Notes: generated by a model not told the origin, from the sequence alone. A stretch of DNA of 64,000 nt from Actinomycetes bacterium (GCA_029782025.1 JAKOVR010000203.1:1-64000); one strand, 5' to 3'; shown: positions 33,285 through 41,312, numbered from the stretch's first letter. Numbers and translations are program-made.

Positions 33285-34172
33285 ATGGGATTGCCCGAAC
33301 CCCCCGAGCTCGGCGCCGCCGCCCTCCCGGCCGGCACCTACGCCGGCACCACCGTGTTCGTCACCGGCGGTGGCACCGGGCTGGGCAAGGCCATCGCCAC
33401 CGAGTTCGCCCGGTTGGGCGCGTCGATCGCGGTGGCCAGCCGCAAGGCCGAGCACCTCGACGCCGCCGTCGCCGACCTCACGCCCGTCGCCGACGCCGCC
33501 GGCCACGGTGGTCGGGTCATGGTGACCACCTGCGACATCCGCGACCCCGATTCGGTGGCCGCGGCCTTCGACGCCGTCGAGGCCGAGCTCGGGCTCCCGG
33601 GCGTGCTGATCAACAACGCTGCGGCCAACTTCCCGGTGCCGGCCGAGGAGATGAGTCCCAACGCCTGGCGCACGGTCGTCGACATCACCCTCAACGGCAC
33701 CTTCTTCTGCGCCCGGGAGTTCGGCCGCCGCCACATCCTCGCCGGCGTCCCCGGGTCGATCGTCAACATCGGGGCCTCCTACGCATGGACCGGCGGCCCC
33801 GGGTTCGCCCACTCCGCCGCGGCCAAGGCCGGCGTCAAGAACATGGTGGAGAGCCTGGCCGTGGAGTGGGGGCCCTACGGGATCCAGGTCAACGGCCTGG
33901 TGCCGGGCCTGTTCCCCCACGAGGACATGACGGCCGACATCAAGGGCAACCTGGCCCGGACCCACGAGAAGGACGCCTGCCAGCCCGCCATGCGGGTGGG
34001 CCGGGTGCGGGAGCTGGGGTGGGCGGCGACGTTCCTGGCCTCGCCCTACGCCCGGTTCATCAGCGGCCACACCCTCGTGGTCGACGGCGCCAACTGGCAG
34101 CGGCGGACCCTCACCAATCCGCCCGTGGTCACCGTGCGCGACCAGATGGGGATGGGGCCCTTCACCGGGTAG
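33285..34172 (+). CDS. SDR-family oxidoreductase, 2,4-dienoyl-CoA-reductase-like
   Basis: The 295-residue Rossmann protein has TGGGTGLGKAIA (residues about 27-38), the NNAAANFPVP motif and HSAAAKAGVKNM. The usual SDR YxxxK Tyr is absent before the Lys, as in the 2,4-dienoyl-CoA reductases, which reduce unsaturated fatty-acyl-CoA with NADPH. It sits directly behind an enoyl-CoA hydratase, supporting a role in unsaturated-acid beta-oxidation. Confidence 0.82.
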   Translation: MGLPEPPELGAAALPAGTYAGTTVFVTGGGTGLGKAIATEFARLGASIAVASRKAEHLDAAVADLTPVADAAGHGGRVMVTTCDIRDPDSVAAAFDAVEAELGLPGVLINNAAANFPVPAEEMSPNAWRTVVDITLNGTFFCAREFGRRHILAGVPGSIVNIGASYAWTGGPGFAHSAAAKAGVKNMVESLAVEWGPYGIQVNGLVPGLFPHEDMTADIKGNLARTHEKDACQPAMRVGRVRELGWAATFLASPYARFISGHTLVVDGANWQRRTLTNPPVVTVRDQMGMGPFTG

Positions 34173-34206
34173 GCCGTGCCGTCGGCTCGGGGGGCGGCGC
34201 CGACGC

Positions 34207-34641
34207 TCAACCGACCCCGGGCGCGACCTCGATCCACGCCGGCAGCCGGCCCGGCCGGCCCGTGGCGTCGACGCAGCCGTGGACCGTGACGCCGGTGGCG
34301 CGGCGCTCGCCGTCGACGGTGAGCAGGTAGCCGAGCTGGAACGTGGCCCGGGTGACCTTGCCCACCAGCACGTGGACGTCGACCACGTCGTCGAAGCGGA
34401 GCGGCACCTCGTAGCGGACGAAGGCCTCGATGACGGTGAAGTCGATGCCGTCCTCGTCGCGGATGCGGGTGTAGGGCCGGTCGATGTGGCGGAGGTAGGC
34501 GACCCTGGCCTCCTCGAGGTAGGGGAGGTAGGCGGCGTGGTGGACGATGCCCATGGCGTCGGTCTCGGCGAAGCGCACGCGGATGGGGTGGGCGAAGGGG
34601 TAGGCCGTGGGGTCGGTCGGCGGGGTGATGGCCAGGCGCAT
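34207..34641 (-). CDS. YbgC/FadM-type acyl-CoA thioesterase
   Basis: The 144-residue single-hotdog protein has the signature VRFAETDAMGIVHHAAYLPYLEEAR, in which the ETD Asp is catalytic. YbgC-like thioesterases release free acids from acyl- or hydroxybenzoyl-CoA. It lies 33 bp behind soxR on the same strand and is probably cotranscribed with it. Confidence 0.86.
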   Translation of the reverse strand: MRLAITPPTDPTAYPFAHPIRVRFAETDAMGIVHHAAYLPYLEEARVAYLRHIDRPYTRIRDEDGIDFTVIEAFVRYEVPLRFDDVVDVHVLVGKVTRATFQLGYLLTVDGERRATGVTVHGCVDATGRPGRLPAWIEVAPGVG

Positions 34642-34674
34642 CCGCCATCCTCGCGCCTTTGTCCGGCGCCGCGC

Positions 34675-35130
34675 TCAGCCTCCGTCCGGGGTGTCGCCGA
34701 GGAGGTACCGCGGGCCGGACCCGAGCGACGCGGCCCGGTCGGCGGGGTTGTAGAGGTGGCAGGCCTGGAGCGAGAGGCAGCCGCAGCCGATGCAGGAGTC
34801 GAGCTTGTCGCGCAGTCCGACCAGCGCCACCACCTGCTCGTCGAGCCGGGTCCGCCAGGCCCTCGACAGCCGTTCCCAGTCGCGCTTGGTGGGGGCGCGG
34901 TCGGTGGGCAGGGTGGCCAGGGCGGCGGCGATCTCGTCGAGGGACAGCCCCACCTGCTGGGCCACCCGGATGAAGGCCACTCGCCGCAGCTCGTCGCGGT
35001 GGTACCGGCGCTGGTTGCCGGCGCTGCGCACCGACCGGACGAGTCCGCGCTGCTCGTAGAAGCGCAGGGCCGAAGGGGCCAGCCCGGTGCGGTCGGCCAC
35101 CTCCCCGATGGTCAGCAGCTCGGCGGTCAT
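34675..35130 (-). CDS. soxR: SoxR redox-sensing MerR-family regulator
   Basis: The 151-residue protein has an N-terminal MerR helix-turn-helix (LTIGEVADRTGLAPSALRFYE), a dimerisation helix and the [2Fe-2S] ligands C113, C116, C118 and C124 (CIGCGCLSLQAC), the SoxR hallmark. SoxR activates promoters with an overlong spacer when its cluster is oxidised. In actinobacteria it responds mainly to redox-active small molecules such as quinones. It is divergent from the questin-oxidase-like gene, and a matching SoxR box lies between them. Confidence 0.95.
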   Translation of the reverse strand: MTAELLTIGEVADRTGLAPSALRFYEQRGLVRSVRSAGNQRRYHRDELRRVAFIRVAQQVGLSLDEIAAALATLPTDRAPTKRDWERLSRAWRTRLDEQVVALVGLRDKLDSCIGCGCLSLQACHLYNPADRAASLGSGPRYLLGDTPDGG

Positions 35131-35160
35131 GCCGGCCAGCCTAACCGCAAGCCGAGGGAC

Positions 35161-35198
35161 TTGACTTCAAGTGAACTTGAAGTCGTACGGTGCGGGCA
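35161..35198 (+). promoter_or_regulatory. SoxR-activated promoter with SoxR box, leaderless
   Basis: TTGACT (-35, 35161-35166) and TACGGT (-10, 35186-35191) are separated by 19 bp, the overlong spacing that MerR-type activators correct by bending DNA. Within it lies a perfect palindrome, ACTTCAAGT-GA-ACTTGAAGT (35164-35183). Its core, TCAAGTnnACTTGA, equals the known SoxR operator core. Transcription would start about 7 nt after the -10, at the A of the ATG (35198), giving a leaderless mRNA. Confidence 0.88.
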
Positions 35199-36169
35199 TG
35201 ATCACCGACACCACCCTGAGCGGCGCCCTCGACGAGGCGCTCGATCGCATCCACACCAAGGGCGAGGAGTGGCACGGCGGCCTGACCAGCCACGCGCCCA
35301 TGGTGGCCGAGGCCCTGGACTTCGCCGGGCGGGCCCACGCGATCGGACCGTGGATCGATGGCTACCTCGGCCGCCTCGCCGACCCGATGCCCGAGACCGA
35401 ACCGATCGACCCGGCCCGCTGGCGCCTGCGGCTCGGCCACCACGCCTCGACGGCCGACTGGGCCGCCTTCTTCCGCCGGGAGATCGCCGATCACGGGTGG
35501 GCGGCGACGGTGGCCACGTGGGTGCCCCGCTTCGTCCCCGGGGTGATCACAGCCGCCACCCACGGCGTGATCCGCACCAGCCACGCCGTGCGGGCCCTCG
35601 ATCGGGCCGACACCGGCCCCCGGCGGGAGGAGTTGGCCCGGGCCCTCGGCTACTGGGCCGCCAGCTACGCCACCCTCCCGCCGGTCATGCCCCAGGGCGA
35701 TCTCCCCTTCGCCGATGCGCTGGCCCTGGTCCCGATGGTTCCCGACCGCGACCGGACCGACTGGCTCATCAGCGACCGGGTCGGCCGCATCGACGCCGAC
35801 CGGTTCGCGGCGGCGATCCGGGCCGCGGCCCGCCCTGCCGACGCGGTGGCCGGCGCGGTCGAGGTGGCGGCGCTCGGCCGGCGGCTGCTGGCCGCCGTGC
35901 CCTCGGCCGAGATCGCCTTCACCCACGCCGTCACCGCGCCGGCATCGCTCCTCGCCCTCGCCCCTCACCTCGCGCCGCACGTGGCCACGGCCGCCGTCGG
36001 GGAGGCCTTCAAGGCGGCGGCGGCGCTGTGGGCGGGCTACGGCACCGCCCCGCTGGCGGTGGATCCAGGCGCGGTGCCGGTGCCCGACATCGACGCCGCC
36101 ATCGCCGATGGAGACGAGCACCGGATCAAGCTGGCGGTCGCGGTGCACGCCCTTACACTCGGTCCATGA
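35198..36169 (+). CDS. questin-oxidase-like protein (DUF4243)
   Basis: The 323-residue soluble protein matches the questin oxidase family: ALDEALDRIHTKGEEW, LTSHAPMVAEALDFAGRA, IGPWIDGYLGRL, WVPRFVPGVITAATHGVIRTSHAVRAL and LARALGYWAASYATLPP. The fungal founder oxidatively opens an anthraquinone (questin). The bacterial role is unknown. The gene is under a SoxR-type promoter and overlaps the next amidohydrolase gene by ATGA, so the pair forms a redox-induced operon. Quinone or polyketide breakdown is a reasonable inference. Confidence 0.82.
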   Translation: MITDTTLSGALDEALDRIHTKGEEWHGGLTSHAPMVAEALDFAGRAHAIGPWIDGYLGRLADPMPETEPIDPARWRLRLGHHASTADWAAFFRREIADHGWAATVATWVPRFVPGVITAATHGVIRTSHAVRALDRADTGPRREELARALGYWAASYATLPPVMPQGDLPFADALALVPMVPDRDRTDWLISDRVGRIDADRFAAAIRAAARPADAVAGAVEVAALGRRLLAAVPSAEIAFTHAVTAPASLLALAPHLAPHVATAAVGEAFKAAAALWAGYGTAPLAVDPGAVPVPDIDAAIADGDEHRIKLAVAVHALTLGP

Positions 36170-37350
36170 GCGATCTCGGCCACCCCGTCCACGACGCCGA
36201 CAACCACTACTACGAGGCCCTCGACGCCTTCACCCGCCACCTCGACCCGGCCCTCGGGTCCCGGTGCGTCCAGTGGTGCGAGATCGACGGCCGGAAGTAC
36301 CACGTGCTTGGTGGCCGGGTGAGCCGGGCCGTCACCAACGCCACCTTCGACCCGGTGTCGAAGCCGGGCATCCTGGCCAGCTACTTCCGGGGCAACCCCG
36401 ACAACGTCAACCCGCTCGAGCTGCTGCGCGACCACGAGCCCATCCGCCCGGCCTACCGCGACGCCGCCGCCCGCCTCGCCACGCTCGACCAGCACGGCCT
36501 CGAGTCGTGCTGGATGTTCCCCACGCTCGGGATGATCTACGAGACGCCCCTGCGTGAGGACCCCTTCGCCGTGTGCGCCACCTTCCGGGCCTTCAACCGC
36601 TGGCTGGCCGACGACTGGCCCTTCGCCTACCACGACCGCATCTTCACCGCGCCGTACATCACCCTGGCCGATCCGGCCTGGGCGGTGGAGGAGCTCGAGT
36701 GGGCCCTCGACCAGGGCGCCCGGCTCATCGTGATGCTCCCCACCGCGCCGGTCACCGCCACGGGCCGGGTGTCGCCCTTCGACCGGCGCTTCGATCCCTT
36801 CTGGTCGCGCGTCAACGAGGCCGGCATCACCGTGGTGCTCCACGCCGGCGACAGCGGCACGTCCTCCGACGGCTTCGCCGTCGACGGGTTCGCCGCCAAC
36901 TTCAGCGGCGGGTTCGGCCCTTCGATCAAGTTCTTCGCCATCGAGGACGCCGTGCACCGCTGGATGCTGGCCATGATGCTCGACAACCTGTGCGCCCGGT
37001 TCCCGAACCTGCGGTTCGCGTCGGTGGAGAACGGGGCCGAGTTCCTGGGCGACGTGTTCCGCAAGCTCCGATCGATCACCAAGAAGGTGCCGGGGTGGTT
37101 CGCCGACGACCCGGTGGAGATCTTCCGCCGCCACGTGTGGATCAACCCGTTCTGGGAGGACGACATCCACACCGTGATCGACCTCATGGGCGCCGACCGC
37201 GTGCTCTTCGGGAGCGACTGGCCCCACATCGAGGGCATGCCGGCCCCGCTCGACTACCTCGTCGAGATCAAGGACCTCGACGAGGTCACCCGCCGCCGGG
37301 TGCTCTGGGACAACGCCCGGGAGCTCACCCGGCCCGCTCCCGGAATCTGA
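36166..37350 (+). CDS. amidohydrolase-family metal hydrolase, paralogue 2
   Basis: The 394-residue TIM-barrel protein has the metal-binding start DADNHYYEALDAF, TVVLHAGDSG, SVENGAEF and the C-terminal VLFGSDWPHIEGMP with the catalytic Asp. It is a clear paralogue of the gene at 16773-17954. It overlaps the questin-oxidase-like gene (ATGA) and is thus in the SoxR operon. Its last roughly 115 bp are repeated, slightly diverged, at 41707-41828 on the far side of the recombinase element. Confidence 0.86.
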   Translation: MSDLGHPVHDADNHYYEALDAFTRHLDPALGSRCVQWCEIDGRKYHVLGGRVSRAVTNATFDPVSKPGILASYFRGNPDNVNPLELLRDHEPIRPAYRDAAARLATLDQHGLESCWMFPTLGMIYETPLREDPFAVCATFRAFNRWLADDWPFAYHDRIFTAPYITLADPAWAVEELEWALDQGARLIVMLPTAPVTATGRVSPFDRRFDPFWSRVNEAGITVVLHAGDSGTSSDGFAVDGFAANFSGGFGPSIKFFAIEDAVHRWMLAMMLDNLCARFPNLRFASVENGAEFLGDVFRKLRSITKKVPGWFADDPVEIFRRHVWINPFWEDDIHTVIDLMGADRVLFGSDWPHIEGMPAPLDYLVEIKDLDEVTRRRVLWDNARELTRPAPGI

Positions 37351-37425
37351 TGACCGTTCTCCGCCGATAGCACCGTTTCCGGTCAACAGAAGATGGAGTT
37401 GGAGCTGACCTGACGACCCTCGAGC

Positions 37426-37441
37426 GGGGCCGATCGGCCCC
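37426..37441. repeat. 16-bp perfect palindrome at left edge of recombinase element
   Basis: GGGGCCGATCGGCCCC (37426-37441) is a perfect palindrome immediately before the left inverted repeat of the recombinase element. It overlaps the left half of the putative attachment site (37422-37441). Confidence 0.5.
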
Positions 37442-37458
37442 TATACGGGTGATCCCCC
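37442..37458 (+). repeat. left terminal inverted repeat of recombinase element
   Basis: The sequence TATACGGGTGATCCCCC is mirrored at 39864-39880. An 11-bp part of it, TACGGGTGATC (37444-37454), recurs in direct orientation at 39902-39912, just past the right flank. It is probably a recombinase-binding motif. Confidence 0.6.
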
Positions 37459-37520
37459 TCCTGGGATAGGCGTCCGGGGAGTCTTCCTCGGACGAGTGTC
37501 CGTCGAGAGGAAGGTGGATC

Positions 37521-38564
37521 GTGATGTGGTCTCCGGTGTTCGAGCGGGTCGTGGCTGATGGCGACGGTCCGGGGTATCGGGTCGGGCATGTGCTGGTCGA
37601 TGAGTTCTTGGAGTTCGCTCGGGTTCGGTGTCGGCCGAACACGGTGCGCTGCTACGCGCATGACCTGAAGGTGTTCTTCACGGTGGTGGGCAAGGACCCG
37701 GTGGACGTCACGGCGCGTGATGTGTTGGCGTTCGTGTCGGCGCAGCGGCGGCCGAGGGCTGGCGTGGAGAACGTGGTGCGGATCTCCGACGGCGAGGCGG
37801 GCCTGGCGGTGTCGACGGTGAAGCGGCGACTGGCGGCGGTGTCGAGCTTGTATGCGTATCTGGTGGTTCGCGGTGACGTGGAGGTGAACCCGGTGCCGCG
37901 TGGTCTGCCGGCTCGGGGGCCTCGCCGGGCGGGGAAGCGGGCGATGCCGTTGGTGCGGGGTGTGCGTCAGTTGCCGAGGATCCTGAACCCCGACGAGGTC
38001 GACGCGTTGGTCGGCGCGTTGCGCACGGACCGGGACCGGGCGATGGTCCAGGCGATGCTGCTCGGCGGTCTGCGCCGTTGTGAGGTGCTCGGTCTCCGGC
38101 TCGAGGATCTGCGGTTGGGTGAGTGGCGGGTTTTCATCGACAACGGCAAGGGCGGTCATCAACGGTTGGTGCCGGTGTCGGCGACGTTCTTTGCGATGTT
38201 GGCCGACTACTTCAACGGGGAACGCCCGGCGGGGGTGTCGACGGACCGGGTGTTCGTCGCGTTGAAGGGACCCCGTCGGGGTGAGCCGCTGTCCGCCGAC
38301 GGACTCGCCGAGGTGCTTGCCGCGGCAAGGCGGCGGGCGGGGTTGGCGCACGGGACGTGTCACGAGTTGCGTCACACGTGCCTGACTCGGCTGCGGGAAG
38401 CGGGGATGCCGATCGAAGCGGTGCAGGCGCAGGCCGGGCACCGGTCGATCGCGTCGACTCGGATCTACCTGCACCTCGGCGCTGACTGGCTCGCCGACGA
38501 GTATCGCCGAGCGTGTGAAGCGGTCGAAGCGCAGGCCACCGTCGGCACGGCGGTCGCCCGATGA
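37521..38564 (+). CDS. tyrosine recombinase/integrase (first of pair)
   Basis: The 347-residue protein has an N-terminal SAM-like core-binding domain (about 20-115, RPNTVRCYAHDLKVFFTVVG) and a catalytic domain. The catalytic set is a first Arg in GGLRRCEVL (near 190), H281-x-x-R284 in HELRH, the AGHRS His, and nucleophile Y316 in TRIYLHL. Start GTG 37521 (or ATG 37524) follows AGGAAGG by 6 nt. Codon use shows more T at third positions than neighbours (for example gtgttcgagcgggtcgtggctgat), which fits recent acquisition. Its stop overlaps the next gene's ATG. Confidence 0.92.
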   Translation: MMWSPVFERVVADGDGPGYRVGHVLVDEFLEFARVRCRPNTVRCYAHDLKVFFTVVGKDPVDVTARDVLAFVSAQRRPRAGVENVVRISDGEAGLAVSTVKRRLAAVSSLYAYLVVRGDVEVNPVPRGLPARGPRRAGKRAMPLVRGVRQLPRILNPDEVDALVGALRTDRDRAMVQAMLLGGLRRCEVLGLRLEDLRLGEWRVFIDNGKGGHQRLVPVSATFFAMLADYFNGERPAGVSTDRVFVALKGPRRGEPLSADGLAEVLAAARRRAGLAHGTCHELRHTCLTRLREAGMPIEAVQAQAGHRSIASTRIYLHLGADWLADEYRRACEAVEAQATVGTAVAR

Positions 38565-39835
38565 GCGCCCAACCCGAGATCAGCCCGGCGGCGTCGCAGC
38601 GGTCCGCCGCCGAGTTCCCGTGGACGGCCAGCGCGGCGCACGCCCCGCAGCTGGTGGCGACGATGACCCAGTATTTGGACCAGTTGGCGGTCTCTGCCCG
38701 CCCGGGGACCGTGTCGGCGTATGACATCACGCTGCGCCAGTTCGCGGCGTGCGTCATCGAGACCGACCCGACGTGCCGGCGGGTCGCGGACATCGACCGC
38801 CGCCACATCGAGTACTACAAGCTGTGGCTCAAGGACCGCCGCCGCGCCGGCGGCACCGCCCTCGCCGCGAAGACCGTCCGACACCGACTGGGGTTGTTGC
38901 GGGTGTTCTTCGAACGGGTCATCGAGTGGGGCTACGACGACGCCCCCGCCCGCGTGCCGATCTACCCGGGCGACCTGCCCGAGGTCGACGACCCGCTCCC
39001 CAAGTTCCTCGACGACGCCACCGCCGCGCAGTTCATGGCCGCGCTCGCCACCGAGACCACACCAGCCAAACGGCTCCTCGTCGAGCTGTTGGCCCGCACC
39101 GGGATGCGCGTCAGCGAAGCCGGTCAACTCGACGACGACGCCATGGTCCGCATCGGCGACACCCACTGGCTGCGCGTCCCGGTCGGCAAGCTCCACAACG
39201 ACCGCTACGTCCCGTTGCACCCCATCCTCGTCGATCTCATCGACACCTACCGGCGCGAACGAGGACGGTCCCGAACCGGCAAGCTCCTCGAACGCGCTGA
39301 CGGCAGGCCCGTGGACCGGCGCACCGCCTACCGTTGGGTCCAAGCCGTCGCCCGACGCGCCGGCGTCGGACCCGTGCACCCGCACCAGCTCCGCCACACC
39401 CTCGCCACCCAAGCGATCAACCGTGGCATGAGCCTCGAAGCGATCGCCGCACTGCTCGGTCACCGCTCCATGCGCATGACCCTCACCTACGCCCGCATCA
39501 CCGACCGCACCGTCGCCGACGAGTACTTCCGCGTCACCGCCGCCGTCGAAGCCAACTACCAGCAACGACACGACCTCCCCGACGACACCGCCGGCGACAA
39601 CATGCACCGCATCGCTGCGGACCACCGCCGCCTCCTCGGCAACGGACACTGCACCCGCCCCGTCGCGCTCGACTGCCAGTTCGAAACCATCTGCGAACGC
39701 TGCGGCTTCTACGAGACCGGACCCGAGTTCGTGCCCGTCCTCCTCCGCCAACGCGACCACGCCGCCACCAACGACCAGCACGACCGCGCCCAGATCTACA
39801 CCCGCCTCCTCGCCGACCTCGACGACACCACCTGA
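38561..39835 (+). CDS. tyrosine recombinase with C-terminal Cys-rich tail (second of pair)
   Basis: The 424-residue protein has a core-binding domain (about 30-150) and a catalytic domain with R183 (GMRVSEAG), H275-x-x-R278 (HQLRH), GHRS and nucleophile Y310 (LTYARI). A tail with Cys at CTRP, LDCQ and CERCGFY (about residues 363-386) resembles the zinc-finger-like ends of Tn554-type recombinases. The ATGA overlap couples it to the first recombinase. Only two recombinases are present, so this is not a complete recombinase trio. Confidence 0.92.
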   Translation: MSAQPEISPAASQRSAAEFPWTASAAHAPQLVATMTQYLDQLAVSARPGTVSAYDITLRQFAACVIETDPTCRRVADIDRRHIEYYKLWLKDRRRAGGTALAAKTVRHRLGLLRVFFERVIEWGYDDAPARVPIYPGDLPEVDDPLPKFLDDATAAQFMAALATETTPAKRLLVELLARTGMRVSEAGQLDDDAMVRIGDTHWLRVPVGKLHNDRYVPLHPILVDLIDTYRRERGRSRTGKLLERADGRPVDRRTAYRWVQAVARRAGVGPVHPHQLRHTLATQAINRGMSLEAIAALLGHRSMRMTLTYARITDRTVADEYFRVTAAVEANYQQRHDLPDDTAGDNMHRIAADHRRLLGNGHCTRPVALDCQFETICERCGFYETGPEFVPVLLRQRDHAATNDQHDRAQIYTRLLADLDDTT

Positions 39836-39863
39836 CCGTGCTTCCATGGCACCCACTAGGACG

Positions 39864-39880
39864 GGTGGATCACACGTATA
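39864..39880 (-). repeat. right terminal inverted repeat of recombinase element
   Basis: The minus strand reads TATACGTGTGATCCACC, matching the left end at 15 of 17 positions. It also pairs imperfectly (13 of 15) with 39899-39913, giving an inverted repeat around a 15-nt centre. Confidence 0.6.
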
Positions 39881-39933
39881 ACAACCCATTTGCCCGCGTT
39901 GTACGGGTGATCGTGCCGGGTTATTGCCCGCGG

Positions 39934-40263
39934 TCAGGCGGCGGTGTCCTTGCCGAGATGGATCGGCACGCGGCGGTCTTCGTCGTCAAAGACGGCGACG
40001 AGCTCGAGCCTCGCGCCGAGGGCCTCGAGGTACTGGCGAAGCGTCGACACCCGCACGTCTTCGGAGTGTTCCAGCTTGGAGATCGCGCCTTGGGTGACCT
40101 CGAGCCGGCCAGCGAGCTCGACTTGGCTGACGGCTTCGCGGTGGCGCAGTTCATACAGGCGGATCTCTTCGAGGGTTTCGGCTCGCTTGGCGGCCAGACG
40201 CTTCGCCGCGCCCGGACGCGCCTCGACTTGCTTGCGGAGCTCGGAGAAGTTCTTGCGTGCCAT
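39934..40263 (-). CDS. higA: XRE-family antitoxin (HigA type)
   Basis: The 109-residue protein has a Cro/C1-type helix-turn-helix (VSQVELAGRLEVTQGAISKLEH, about residues 45-66), followed by DVRVSTLRQYLEALGARLELVAVF as in HigA2/XRE antitoxins. It is the second gene of the pair, coupled to the toxin by TGATG. The toxin-first order is typical of HigBA. It likely represses the operon through the palindrome at 40646-40661. Confidence 0.87.
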   Translation of the reverse strand: MARKNFSELRKQVEARPGAAKRLAAKRAETLEEIRLYELRHREAVSQVELAGRLEVTQGAISKLEHSEDVRVSTLRQYLEALGARLELVAVFDDEDRRVPIHLGKDTAA

Positions 40264-40619
40264 CAGATCAATCCTTCCGCCTTGAGTTCGGCCAGGTAGT
40301 CGTCATAGAGGTCATCGGCAAGCGGGATCGCGACCTGGTACCACGCTTCCCATTCACCGGTCTTGTCGCCTCCCACGAGCAGGATGACGTGTCGGCGCGG
40401 GTCGAACATGAACAGGACGCGCAAGGCGCCGCCCCGGCTGGCCCGCAGCTCCTTCATGTTGTGATGCCGCGAGCCCGCGATCCGGTCCACGACAGGTCGC
40501 CCCAGATCGGGGCCATGTTCGGCCAAGAGGTCGACACGGTCCGTGACCGACTCCTGCTGGTCCACGGTGAGCTCGTCCCACCAGCCGATGAACTCGTCGG
40601 TCACCTCGATGTCCCACAC
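40263..40619 (-). CDS. higB: RelE/HigB-type toxin
   Basis: The 118-residue protein of the HigB (phage gp49-like) family reads WDIEVTDEFIGWWDEL, ELRASRGGALRVLFMFDPRRHVILLVGGDKTG and YDDYLAELK. These toxins cleave mRNA on the ribosome. The GTG start at 40619 coincides with the predicted transcription start of a promoter at 40626-40654, so the mRNA is probably leaderless. Confidence 0.87.
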   Translation of the reverse strand: MWDIEVTDEFIGWWDELTVDQQESVTDRVDLLAEHGPDLGRPVVDRIAGSRHHNMKELRASRGGALRVLFMFDPRRHVILLVGGDKTGEWEAWYQVAIPLADDLYDDYLAELKAEGLI

Positions 40620-40625
40620 CGACCC

Positions 40626-40661
40626 AGTATGACTTGCGCCTCATAATGAGTCAAGACTCAT
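40626..40661 (-). promoter_or_regulatory. higBA promoter and operator
   Basis: On the minus strand, TTGACT (40654-40649) and CATACT (40631-40626) are spaced by 17 bp. A palindrome ATGAGTC-AA-GACTCAT (40646-40661) covers the -35, with a further CTCAT half-site at 40640-40644. This is the arrangement expected for an autorepressed XRE antitoxin operon. Confidence 0.6.
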
Positions 40662-40889
40662 GTAGCGCTGCTACGCCGAGTCCCGATTCCTTGGCCAACT
40701 TCCACGGCCTGGAAGGGCCTCGTCGGATCGCCATCACAGGTAGAGGCTACGCCTCGGCATGTCCCATGTCGCCGAGCCCCAAGAGTGTCCCCGAAGACGC
40801 GGGCCGTATCACGCCCCGGACTGACGGAGCCGCGTCACCGATCGCCGGCATGGCGCTCAGCTCGGAGTTCGCCTCGGTCCTCAAGGTGA
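40662..40889. other. gap with no recognised gene
   Basis: Between the higBA promoter and the next minus-strand gene I see no convincing coding sequence. A plus-strand reading frame here is interrupted in conserved character and matches nothing I know. Confidence 0.5.
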
Positions 40890-41312
40890 CTACGGGTCGG
40901 TCAGGTTCCACTCTGGTTCGTTGTGAATGCGGCGCAGGAACTCCCTGCCGGGCGCCCGGAGGCCGAAGTCGTTGTCAACGACCGTGGGGAGCAGCGGGAG
41001 CAGCAGCAGGAGGAACTTCCTCAACAGGTCGGCGTCGCCATAGCGGATCCACACGCAGTACGGATCCCGTACACCCGTCGTGACCTCGAACTCCGAACGA
41101 AGAGCGTCTTCGGTGACCCCTTCTTCCTCCGCCAACCACGAGAGTGGTTCTGTCCCTTCGCCGACGAAGAGGCTGCGATGGTGGCCCTCGAGGCAGAGGG
41201 CAGGTGCGCCATCGGGGCCTCGATCTACGAAGCCGCTTGATCGGAGCACGTCGTTCAACGCGGCGTCGAACCGCTCCTTGCTGTCCACGTAGATGACGAC
41301 GGTTTCAGACAC
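40890..41312 (-). CDS. hypothetical protein in accessory island
   Basis: The 140-residue acidic protein has an alternating strand/helix start (ETVVIYVDSKERFDAALNDVL) and a Leu-rich helix (LLRKFLLLLLPLLP, about residues 94-107) followed by NDFGLRAPGREFLRRI. I do not recognise the family. Its island location and size would suit an immunity or defence accessory protein, but that is only context. GTG start, no clear ribosome-binding site. Confidence 0.55.
   Translation of the reverse strand: MSETVVIYVDSKERFDAALNDVLRSSGFVDRGPDGAPALCLEGHHRSLFVGEGTEPLSWLAEEEGVTEDALRSEFEVTTGVRDPYCVWIRYGDADLLRKFLLLLLPLLPTVVDNDFGLRAPGREFLRRIHNEPEWNLTDP

Larger units (their letters stand above)
37442..39884. mobile_element. 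about 2.4-kb two-tyrosine-recombinase element
   Basis: The element carries only the two overlapping recombinase genes. Its ends are inverted repeats: TATACGGGTGATCCCCC at 37442-37458 and TATACGTGTGATCCACC (minus strand, 39880-39864), which match at 15 of 17 positions. The bases just outside (37422-37441 and 39885-39898) rejoin into a sequence found uninterrupted at 43132-43162. No cargo gene is included by these boundaries, so the element may be self-only, or the true element may be larger. Confidence 0.65.

Noticed and set aside
34279-36165. Plus-strand extension of the amidohydrolase frame across the thioesterase, soxR and questin oxidase genes
   Set aside because: The extension covers three genes with diagnostic motifs; the amidohydrolase starts at ATG 36166 with DADNHYYEA directly following.
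37521-39835. Recombinase-in-trio (RIT) element
   Set aside because: RIT elements have three consecutive tyrosine recombinases; here only two are present and the next gene is an opposite-strand antitoxin.
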